This document shows, in pieces, positions 42,240 to 49,492 of a stretch of DNA of 64,000 nucleotides; positions within the stretch are counted from its first letter, which is position 1; each line of letters starts with the position of its first letter. The notes below the pieces were generated by a model, which was not told where the DNA came from, searched no databases, and worked only from the letters and a program-made list of their open reading frames with translations. The stretch lies in NCBI GenBank assembly GCA_963842505.1, contig CAWJGZ010000004.1, forward strand, positions 1,488,001 to 1,552,000. The letters run 5' to 3'. This DNA is from PALSA-129 sp963842505. GTDB taxonomy: Bacteria > Acidobacteriota > Terriglobia > Bryobacterales > Bryobacteraceae. A program made the translations under genes and the position numbers.

Positions 42240-43226
42240 TCAGATTCCTTTCACTGCAATGAGTTCTTTTTCGCGCGGTACGACGCGCAGCGGATTGCGC
42301 AGGGGGCGTCCGAAGCCGTCCCAGCGGACTTGCATGATGTCGCCATTTTCCAGCCGCACGCCGTCTCCAAAGCTGAAAGCGTCGGCGCCGAAGAAATGTA
42401 CGTGCACATCTCCGGGCCGGCGATGGCCTTCGAACTTGAAATGATGATGCTCCAAATTGGCCAGGCTGTGGCACATCACCTGTTCGCCGGTGCGGATGGC
42501 TTTGCGCCACAGCACCGCGCCGGCGCGCTCAATCGAGACTTCGCCGCCCACCAGGCCGAAATCCGCGTCCACCACCAACTCGGGGCCGATGGCGCAGGTG
42601 CGTAGCTTGGAGGCGGCCAGGTACAGGTAGTTCTTCTTTTCGATGACATGATCGGAGAATTCATTTCCGCCGGCCATGCCGATGCGGCGGGGCAGCCCGG
42701 AAGCATCGATCACGTAAAGGCCGGCGATCTCCGGCTCTTCGCCGCCGTCTTCGGCATACGGCGGAACATCCAGCGGCTGATTGTGGCCGCGCAGCACGCC
42801 GCCGGTGCCTTTGAAAAACCACTCCGGCGCAACGCCGATCGAGCCAGGTTGCGGGCGCCCGCCTTCGACGCCCCACTGGTACATGCGCATGCTGTCGGTG
42901 ATCTGTTCGCCGGTGGCGTGCATGGCTTGCCGGTTGGCGGCGCTGCGAATGTGGCTCAGGCCCGTGCCGCTCACCAGGCAGCGGGCCGGCTCCTCGGGAT
43001 GGTCGATGGCCGGCAGAATGCGCCACACGCCGCAACCGGAGTAGATGGCGTCGTAATGCAGACGCTCGCCGCTGGGTTCCACTTTATCCCGCAGAGCCAC
43101 GCCGTCTTGTAAAGCCGCCTGCGCCAGGCTCCAGACCGACGGGAAGCGCTGCAACAGATTGATGTGCTCGTCCTCCACCAGGCCTACGCGGCGGCCATCC
43201 GGACCTATGAGCTGAACGAATCGCAT
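42240..43226 (-). CDS. AraD1/GguC-like fumarylacetoacetase-family enzyme
   Basis: A 328-residue protein matching AraD1 (2-keto-3-deoxy-L-arabonate dehydratase) and GguC in length and sequence. Blocks include SGTGLSHIRSAANRQAMHA, MYQWGVEGGRP, APEWFFKGTGGVLRGHNQPL and the IGMAGGNEFSDHVIEKKNYLYLAASKLRTCAIGPEL segment. In the FAH fold, the last Asp/Glu-rich parts bind the divalent metal. The neighbours are an acid-sugar dehydratase and a semialdehyde-reductase-like gene, consistent with an oxidative pentose- or hexonate route. The step it catalyses is inferred. Confidence 0.82.
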   Translation of the reverse strand: MRFVQLIGPDGRRVGLVEDEHINLLQRFPSVWSLAQAALQDGVALRDKVEPSGERLHYDAIYSGCGVWRILPAIDHPEEPARCLVSGTGLSHIRSAANRQAMHATGEQITDSMRMYQWGVEGGRPQPGSIGVAPEWFFKGTGGVLRGHNQPLDVPPYAEDGGEEPEIAGLYVIDASGLPRRIGMAGGNEFSDHVIEKKNYLYLAASKLRTCAIGPELVVDADFGLVGGEVSIERAGAVLWRKAIRTGEQVMCHSLANLEHHHFKFEGHRRPGDVHVHFFGADAFSFGDGVRLENGDIMQVRWDGFGRPLRNPLRVVPREKELIAVKGI

Positions 43227-43230
43227 GAAC

Positions 43231-44403
43231 TCACTCGATCACGGCAAATTGCGCCAATGCGTCCTCTTTGATGGTGATGCCGAGGCCGGGCAGATCGTCG
43301 CGCAAATCGATCATGCCATTGATGGGTATTGGCTCGCCATCGAAAATGTACCAGAAGAGCTCGTTGCCGATTTCGACGTCCACCACCGGGAAAAATTCGG
43401 CCATCGGCGAATTCAAGCTGGCCATCACCACGTGGAAATTGTGCATCTGGCCGGCGTGCGGGACGACCGGCACGGAAAATGCTTCGGCCAGCGCCTGCAC
43501 CTTGCGAGCTTGCGTGATGCCGCCCACGCAATTCGTGTCGAACTGGATGTAGTCCACGGCTTTGGCCTCCAGCAACTCGCGGAAGCCGTAGCTGGTGAAC
43601 TCGTGCTCGCCGCCGGCAATCGGAATGCGGCCGAAAGCCTTGAGCGCGGCGTAGCCGCCGATGTCGTCGGGGATCACCGGCTCTTCCAGCCAGCGAAGAT
43701 CGAAGGGTTCGAGCAGCGGCAGCATACGCCGGGCGTAGTCGAGGTTCCAGCCCATGTACGCGTCGGCCATCAGGTCGACGCCGGAACCGACGGCTTCGCG
43801 CACGGTGCGCACCAATTGCACATTTCGCGCCATGCCGGCTGCGCCATCCACGGGTCCCCAGCCGAAGCGCAGCTTCATGGCTTTATAGCCCTGGCGCTTG
43901 TACATTTCGGCCTCGGCGCGCAGCTCGTCGAGCGGCTGGCTATAGAGGCGGCTGGCGTACACCGGGATTTTCGCCTTGGTGCGGCCGCCCAGCAGCTTGA
44001 AGACGGGCTGTTTGGTGGCTTTGCCCATCAGGTCCCACAGGGCGATGTCGACCGCGCTGATGGCCACCATGCCGATGCCTTTGCGGCCGAAGGCCATGGT
44101 CTGGCGGTACATGTGCTGCCACAGGAATTCGCTATCGAAGGGGTCTTTGCCCATGATCACTGGCTTCAGGTAGAGGTCGATCACCTGCTTGGTGATGCGC
44201 GGCGAGAGCGCGGCGTTGCCGATGCCCACCAGGCCGGCGTCGGTGAAGACCTCGACGATCAGCCAGCCGTGAAAGCGGAAAGCCCCCATCGAATCGGCGG
44301 GCAGATCCAGCAGGTCCATCGGGTTAGTGCAGAAATGCGGCTGCGGCGGCACCGTCTTGCCGCGCCACTCGACAACCCGCGTGCGCACTTCCGTAATCTT
44401 CAT
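43231..44403 (-). CDS. Enolase-superfamily acid-sugar dehydratase, RhmD-like
   Basis: A 390-residue mandelate-racemase-family enzyme. The N-terminal capping domain ends near residue 120. The barrel shows KAMKLRFGWGPVDGAAGM (catalytic strand, Lys/Arg), the metal ligands in LMADAYMGW (Asp), LRWLEEP (Glu) and AGGEHEFTS (Glu), and VVPHAGQMHN, whose His acts as the base. The WGP-DGAAGM phrase and the PHAGQ motif resemble L-rhamnonate and related aldonate dehydratases, which give 2-keto-3-deoxy sugars. The start overlaps the MFS gene by four bases. Confidence 0.91.
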   Translation of the reverse strand: MKITEVRTRVVEWRGKTVPPQPHFCTNPMDLLDLPADSMGAFRFHGWLIVEVFTDAGLVGIGNAALSPRITKQVIDLYLKPVIMGKDPFDSEFLWQHMYRQTMAFGRKGIGMVAISAVDIALWDLMGKATKQPVFKLLGGRTKAKIPVYASRLYSQPLDELRAEAEMYKRQGYKAMKLRFGWGPVDGAAGMARNVQLVRTVREAVGSGVDLMADAYMGWNLDYARRMLPLLEPFDLRWLEEPVIPDDIGGYAALKAFGRIPIAGGEHEFTSYGFRELLEAKAVDYIQFDTNCVGGITQARKVQALAEAFSVPVVPHAGQMHNFHVVMASLNSPMAEFFPVVDVEIGNELFWYIFDGEPIPINGMIDLRDDLPGLGITIKEDALAQFAVIE

Positions 44404-45596
44404 GTTGCCTCCAGAGGCCGGATTCGGCCCACTACCAGTAGAATTATCGCGAAAGCGATTACGTGGAACGTGCTCAACATTCCGAAGACCACGCCGTATC
44501 CCATTTTATGATCGAGCATGTACCCCACCGCGAGGTTGCATATCGCGCCGCCCAATGCGCCGCCCATGCCCACCAGTCCGGCCACCGAGCCGACCGCGGC
44601 GCGGGGGAAGATATCGGCCGGCACGGTCATCACCAGCGCGGACCACGATTGCTGGCCGAAAAACGCCATGGCAAAGAGCACGATGGCCCATCGGACGGGC
44701 GCGTGCGTGACGAAGAAAATCCACGGCATCAGGGCCGCGCTGGCGCCTAGCGCGAGTTTGCGGGAAAAGTCGAGAGAATGGCCGGAACGAATCAGGTGGC
44801 TGGAAAACCATCCACCCGAGAGGCTGCCCACGCCCGAAGCAGCGAAGGGAATCCACGCGAAGTAGCCGACGTGTGCCGTATCAAAGCCGCGGACGTCGTA
44901 CAAATATTTCGCCAGCCAGCTCATATAGACGAACCATGCGGCATCGCTGAGAAATTTGGCGGCGACCAGGCCGCACACCTGGCGATGGTAAAGAAGTTTG
45001 AGCCAGCCGGTCCCAGGTGGCGCAGGCGGTGCCGCCTGCGATTCCGCGGCCATGGAGCGGCGCCACCCACAGGACCACGCCAGTCCAATCGCGCCGGAAA
45101 GGAAAAAAACCCAGCGCCAGCCTAGCGTTCCGATCACCAGCGCGATGCCTGGCGGTGCGATGACCGCGCCCACCGCGGTGCCGGCATTGATGAGGCCCAT
45201 GGCCGTCGAGCGCTCCGCTGCCGGGAAAAATTCCGCGACGGCTTTGGTGGCTGCCGGAAATCCGCCGCCTTCGCCCATACCGAGCAGCAGGCGGCTGGCC
45301 GCCAGCATTCCGAAGCTCGCGGCCAGACCGTGGCTGGCGCAGGCCAGCGACCACCAGACCATGATCAGGAAAAATCCCTTGCGGGTGCCCAGGGCATCGA
45401 TGAGCTTGCCGCCGGCCGCGTACATGGCGCCATAGGCCAGCAGGAACGCCAGGTTCAATTGGCCGAACTGAAAATTGCTGACGGGAATTTCGTGCTGGAT
45501 GGCCTTGATCGCCACGGGCAGCGTTTGCCGGTCGAAATAGCTGATGGCGATGGCTGCGGCGATCAGCAGCGCGACGCGCCAGCGGCGCTCATCCAC
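44400..45596 (-). CDS. MFS transporter, hexuronate/sugar-acid type
   Basis: A 398-residue, twelve-helix transporter of the anion:cation symporter branch (ExuT, GudP, LgoT). The start DERRWRVALLIAAAIAISYFDRQTLPVA, the FYDR-like ISYFDR motif and RLLLGMGEGGGFPAATKAVAEFFP are hallmarks. It should import a hexuronate, aldonate or similar acid with H+. The loop between helices 6 and 7 contains a perfect palindrome (45021-45040) that adds AAPPAPP-type residues. It overlaps the dehydratase gene by 4 bases and the GH-like gene by 8, so the cluster is an operon. Confidence 0.9.
   Translation of the reverse strand: MDERRWRVALLIAAAIAISYFDRQTLPVAIKAIQHEIPVSNFQFGQLNLAFLLAYGAMYAAGGKLIDALGTRKGFFLIMVWWSLACASHGLAASFGMLAASRLLLGMGEGGGFPAATKAVAEFFPAAERSTAMGLINAGTAVGAVIAPPGIALVIGTLGWRWVFFLSGAIGLAWSCGWRRSMAAESQAAPPAPPGTGWLKLLYHRQVCGLVAAKFLSDAAWFVYMSWLAKYLYDVRGFDTAHVGYFAWIPFAASGVGSLSGGWFSSHLIRSGHSLDFSRKLALGASAALMPWIFFVTHAPVRWAIVLFAMAFFGQQSWSALVMTVPADIFPRAAVGSVAGLVGMGGALGGAICNLAVGYMLDHKMGYGVVFGMLSTFHVIAFAIILLVVGRIRPLEAT
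45021..45040. repeat. REP-like palindrome inside the MFS gene
   Basis: CGCAGGCGGTGCCGCCTGCG is a perfect 9-bp stem with a TG loop, of the same GCAGGCG type as the intergenic palindromes at 10715 and 53409. It lies in the cytoplasmic loop region of the transporter and keeps the reading frame. Confidence 0.55.
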
Positions 45597-48228
45597 GCCG
45601 CACCACGAAATACGGTTGATTGGTCAACTGCGGTCCGAGCCCGGGATGCAGCCACGCCTTCGCGCTGGATTCGCGCACCTCGAAGTAATACTGGAGCGGA
45701 TACGGGGAATCCGTGTACGCAGCCGGAATGCTGGCAGCCCATGTGCCGCCGCGCGCTGTCATTTCGGCCGGCTGGAACCGCTCGGCCTGGTTCACGTGCC
45801 GGTAATACAAACGCGCCGACGCCACCTTACGATCCGGCACTGCAATTTCCAGCGCGAGAGCTTGCTTTGCCTGGAACGCCGCCGGCGGCCGGTGTGTACA
45901 CGGCGCTTCGTCGCGCTCGGGCGGCTCCAACACCTCCGCGATGGCGGTGCGCACACGCGGCTCGTCGGCCATTTGTGCGGTGCCGGCTTTCTGCTCCATG
46001 GCGGCGATGTCTTCATCCATCGCTGGCAGGCGGTCGGCCCACTGGCCGCGCAGAGAGTAGCGGTCGCCGGCGGAAAGATCGGCGGCGTATTCCAGCCTGG
46101 CCCGCTTGGCCGCCTCAGCCCAGGCGCTGCGCGCGTTCTTGCACTTTTCGAGTGCTTCGACCAATGCCGCGCGGTCGCCGGTGCGCTCGTAAATCGCGTA
46201 TAGAACTCCCGCCCGCAGCTTCCTGGCAAAGAAAGATCCCAGTGCAGCCAGCAGATCCACGTCCACTGCGATGCGGCGGAACTCCGGCGAGCTGCCGAAG
46301 TCCGCGCGCGAAAGCGATACGGATGCGTTCGCGAAATTGTCCAGCCAGTCTGCCACTTCGAGCGGCGAGTATTTCCCGCTGCGCTCGCCTTTCAGCAATT
46401 CATCGGCGAAATCCGTCATCCGCGAAAAGAGCTGAGGGTCGAGCGGGCTCACGTTCTGGAAGGTCTTAGGTGACGGAGTGTCGCTGTAAGGATTTCGCAG
46501 CCGCGCGTCCACCATCGGCATGTTCCAATAAATCTCCGGCCAGAAGGTGTCGCAGGCCGCCGAAGGCAGGTGCGTCGTGGTCACCAGCGGCAGCACGCGG
46601 CTGGCTTTGGCCAGAGCGGTTTCCACCGTCTCCGCGCTTTCGCCGAATTGCTTGCGCAGGGGGCGCCGGAAAACCTCCGCCTCGGTTTCCGGGTTGTACA
46701 GAGCGCGGCCCCACACGCGATACCACTGTTCGTACTTCTGCCAATCGCGGCGCGGTTCGAGCGATGCGTCCAGGTAGCCGCAGCGCGTGCTTGCCGTAGC
46801 CGTGCCGCGCCGCCCGCGAAAGGTCAGCGGCTCCATCAAATCGGCGCCCGCTGATCCGCAAAAACCGAATGCGCGGGCGTACGCCGCGGCCCACTGCGGC
46901 TCGCTCCACAGCAGCAGCCGCTGCGTGCCGGCCCACACGCGATGCCGCACGGTGTACCGGCGGTCCTCCCGCAGCAGGTCGGCATAGCCGTAGCGCGTGA
47001 AGCTCCGCGAACCGGTGCTGAGCGCCATCAGGCCCGTGCCCCCATGGCCCGCCACCGGCCGCTCCGCCTCGCGAATGTCAGCCTGGTGATAGGGCAGGCC
47101 GAGGTGTTCGGCCCAATACTTCGGGGAAACACTCACGGGCATACCGGTGGCCAGCGCCGAATCGATCATGGTGGCGTCGATGCCCTTGGCGTGCAGGTCG
47201 ATTTCCACTTTTCGCCCGCACTGCTTCACCCCATCGAAGACCGTTCGCCAAAAATCGTAGCTGCCTTCCGCCACGCCGCTTTCCCCGTGGATGCGGAGGG
47301 CCACCGCGCCAATCTTCGGGCAGGCGCGCAGCACGGCCGCCAGCGCATCGCGGCAATACGGGCCATGGTTTTCGCTCGTCAGGCCTTCGATGATGTATCG
47401 CGCGTGCGGGCTGTTGGTCAACTGGTAGCCGTGCATCCATACGCCCAACTGGAAATCCATGCCGCGCAGGGCGGTCTGTTCGCTGATAAAGCGCAGCGTC
47501 TCCAGATTGCGTTCGCGCTCCGCATCGGGCAGATTTGAAACGCGCACTTCGTAGCCCGGTACTTTCACCAGAAACGGATAGAGGAACAGAAAATACGAAT
47601 CGGCCACATTCTGCAGGAAGTCGTAGCCCAACCCGAAACCCAGGTGCAGGCGGTTGAAGCGGTTGGCGGCCAGCATGGTGAGATACTGCTGCCAGCCTTC
47701 GCGGTCGTGGAACCAGGCCTTGTCGAGCGGCTCGCTGGTGAACTGGCGCATCACGCTGCGCACCGGGTTGGCTGCCTGTTCGGCTACGGGCTTGGGGACT
47801 TCGAGCGGCATGCCGTGGCGGGTGCGGTCTGCCAGTTCGAGCAGCGCGTAGGCGAGGCCGCGCGCATCGCTTCCGGCGGCCGTTAACACCGGCCGGCCCG
47901 CGGCGGTGCTGGAAGAGAGCGACAGCGCTTCCGGCGCTTTCGGCGACTGGCCGCCCTTGCCCGAAGCCACGATGCAGCGTTCGCCCGGGGCGGCTTCGCG
48001 CACCGTTCCGCGGCGGTGCACCACGCGGCCACTCTCTTCGAGCGCGCGTGCGAATTCCGCCAGGGCCCACACGACGGGTTCGGAAGCCACCGTGGGGTCC
48101 GATGAATCGGCCACCAGCGAGACGGACTCGCCGGCCGCGCGGCCGCGCGGCGCGAAGGCCAGAATGCCGCCTCCCAGCGCGGTTTTGAGAAGAAAGTCCC
48201 GCCTCTTGATGGAAGCGCTATCGAACAT
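45589..48228 (-). CDS. Tat-exported glycoside-hydrolase-like protein (alpha-glucuronidase-type domains)
   Basis: An 879-residue protein with a twin-arginine signal (KRRDFLLKTALGGG, Arg9-Arg10). Residues 35-155 look like the GH67/GH20-type N-terminal beta-alpha domain; 165-500 is probably a TIM barrel (MRQFTSEPLDKAWFHDREGW, NRFNRLHLGFGLGYDFLQ, IHGESGVAEGSYDFW, VEIDLHAKGID). The rest is helical with a beta-rich end. It resembles alpha-glucuronidase-like and related acidobacterial hydrolases but I cannot assign a GH family or catalytic pair. It is the first gene of the sugar-acid cluster, so it may release the acid that the transporter imports. Copy 2 of the long-hairpin element lies just upstream. 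Confidence 0.7.
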   Translation of the reverse strand: MFDSASIKRRDFLLKTALGGGILAFAPRGRAAGESVSLVADSSDPTVASEPVVWALAEFARALEESGRVVHRRGTVREAAPGERCIVASGKGGQSPKAPEALSLSSSTAAGRPVLTAAGSDARGLAYALLELADRTRHGMPLEVPKPVAEQAANPVRSVMRQFTSEPLDKAWFHDREGWQQYLTMLAANRFNRLHLGFGLGYDFLQNVADSYFLFLYPFLVKVPGYEVRVSNLPDAERERNLETLRFISEQTALRGMDFQLGVWMHGYQLTNSPHARYIIEGLTSENHGPYCRDALAAVLRACPKIGAVALRIHGESGVAEGSYDFWRTVFDGVKQCGRKVEIDLHAKGIDATMIDSALATGMPVSVSPKYWAEHLGLPYHQADIREAERPVAGHGGTGLMALSTGSRSFTRYGYADLLREDRRYTVRHRVWAGTQRLLLWSEPQWAAAYARAFGFCGSAGADLMEPLTFRGRRGTATASTRCGYLDASLEPRRDWQKYEQWYRVWGRALYNPETEAEVFRRPLRKQFGESAETVETALAKASRVLPLVTTTHLPSAACDTFWPEIYWNMPMVDARLRNPYSDTPSPKTFQNVSPLDPQLFSRMTDFADELLKGERSGKYSPLEVADWLDNFANASVSLSRADFGSSPEFRRIAVDVDLLAALGSFFARKLRAGVLYAIYERTGDRAALVEALEKCKNARSAWAEAAKRARLEYAADLSAGDRYSLRGQWADRLPAMDEDIAAMEQKAGTAQMADEPRVRTAIAEVLEPPERDEAPCTHRPPAAFQAKQALALEIAVPDRKVASARLYYRHVNQAERFQPAEMTARGGTWAASIPAAYTDSPYPLQYYFEVRESSAKAWLHPGLGPQLTNQPYFVVRRG

Positions 48229-48276
48229 GCCGGCCTGACGAAGGGCTGATCTCCACGGTCAGGTCGATTTTATCAC

Positions 48277-48459
48277 TAGCCCGCTTTTCTCACCAGGTTT
48301 CGTCGCGAGGCGCGTCAGAAGGCTGCGGATACGAGGCGCGCGCCGCTCAGCGCGCGCAGGCATACTTGTACAGTATGTCGAGCACGCTGAGCAAGCGCAA
48401 CGAAGTAGACGCGGCCTGATCACGCGCCGCAGCAGAAAGCTGGTGAGAAATGCGGGCTA
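48277..48459. repeat. 183-bp long-hairpin element, copy 2
   Basis: Same orientation as copy 1 (28991-29173), 176 of 180 bases identical. Ends are perfect inverted 9-mers (CTAGCCCGC / GCGGGCTAG when one flanking base is counted each side). The apex here is CATACT-TGTAC-AGTATG: two of the four differences fall in the apex, while arm pairing is kept. Together with the palindromes at 48501-48541 it fills most of the 326-bp gap between the GH-like gene start (48228) and the kinase-like gene end (48555); I see no gene there. Confidence 0.85.
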
Positions 48460-48500
48460 GTAACGCGTGGCCCAAGAAGGTGACGCACGCCTGCTTGTGG

Positions 48501-48541
48501 AGCGGGCCTCCGGCCGGCAACGCCGGCTTTCCAGCCGGCGC
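48501..48541. repeat. Cluster of GCCGGC palindromes
   Basis: The text has GCCGGC-AAC-GCCGGC and then GCCGGC-TTTCCA-GCCGGC, preceded by GTGGAGCGGGC. The same pieces in another order occur around 5261-5300. It lies at the 3' end of the kinase-like gene and may also act as a terminator. Confidence 0.5.
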
Positions 48542-48554
48542 GCCGTGTCGCTCT

Positions 48555-49121
48555 TCAGTTCCCGTGCAAATTCGCGGGCACGGGCCTGCCTCGCGGGGTT
48601 GCCGCCCTCAGCAGCGCGTCCGCCGCCCGGAGCGCAATGGATTCCAGCCGCGCGCCCAATTCGGCGGCCGGCGCTCTATCGCCGGGCGGCGCCGGCAACG
48701 CCATACGCGCCCGCACTCCGAGCAGGCGCAGCGGCATCACCATCTGCTGGATCTTCGGCGCTCGCGTGAGGCATTGCTGGGCCAGTCCGGCCGCTTCCGC
48801 CCAGAGCCCCAACATGTGGTCCGGCGTTTCCGCGCCGTCGAGCATCAGTTCCATCAATTCGCCGAAGGCTCCCACGTCGCTGCGGCCGTCGGCTTTGTGC
48901 GCCAGCCCGCCACCTGGCGCAAGGCCGGCTCCCCGTGCGCCGATCACCACTGTCTGCGCGTTTAAATCTCCGTACTCGAGCCCGTTGGCATGCAGGTCCC
49001 GTAGTGCCGCGGCCAGATCGGTGGAGATTTGCAGCGCCTCGCGAAAGCTTATGGCGCCGCGCGTCAGCCGTTCCTCCAGCGACTCGCCGGCAACCTCCAG
49101 ATCAACTCCCATATCGCTCAT
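48555..49121 (-). CDS. Kinase-like fragment protein (pseudokinase C-lobe)
   Basis: A 188-residue protein. Residues 22-62 resemble the protein-kinase catalytic loop region: REALQISTDLAAALRDLHAN then GLEYGDLNAQTVVIG, where HRDLKPEN becomes YGDLNAQT (Asp and Asn kept, His-Arg lost). KADGRSDVGAFGELMELML follows like the kinase SDVYSFGVLLYEML. No glycine-rich loop, catalytic Lys or DFG motif is present, so catalysis is unlikely. It may be a stand-alone pseudokinase or a decayed Ser/Thr kinase. The start at 49121 is the only good ATG. It is followed by repeats. Confidence 0.5.
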   Translation of the reverse strand: MSDMGVDLEVAGESLEERLTRGAISFREALQISTDLAAALRDLHANGLEYGDLNAQTVVIGARGAGLAPGGGLAHKADGRSDVGAFGELMELMLDGAETPDHMLGLWAEAAGLAQQCLTRAPKIQQMVMPLRLLGVRARMALPAPPGDRAPAAELGARLESIALRAADALLRAATPRGRPVPANLHGN

Positions 49122-49149
49122 AGCACGCGCTTTTCCAAATGGCCCGTCA

Positions 49150-49380
49150 TCAGCGCTTGGGGAATCCCGATCCCGGGGGCATAATTCCTATTGCTTCAAA
49201 GACGCCCAGTGGAAACTCGAATGTCACCGGCTCGCAGTCCTCGGAGATCCAGGTCTGGTCAACCAGTTTGTATTCCATGACGTCGTCGGTGTCCTTCAAG
49301 GCCACGCGCATCGTCTGGCCCGAAAGGGCCAGGATTACCGCCGCACGCTTTCTTCCATTCGCCGCTCTGACAATCATCAT
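49150..49380 (-). CDS. Small protein of unknown function
   Basis: A 76-residue basic-to-acidic protein (MIVRAANGRKRAAVILALSG, then QTMRVALKDTDDVMEYKLVD and QTWISEDCEPVTFEF). The beta-rich pattern suggests a small barrel. No motif is recognised. It is 112 bp after the end of hypF-side sequence, with nothing else visible in that gap, and 28 bp before the kinase-like gene in the same direction. Confidence 0.55.
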   Translation of the reverse strand: MMIVRAANGRKRAAVILALSGQTMRVALKDTDDVMEYKLVDQTWISEDCEPVTFEFPLGVFEAIGIMPPGSGFPKR

Positions 49381-49492
49381 CGTTTGGTGTACTAAGCCGT
49401 TTGGCCTTAGGGTAAATCCAAAGCGGGTGCCTCACAAGGGAGTATCACTGATGATAGTTCCGTCTGCTCTAGTACTTCTCGCGGCAAACGGC

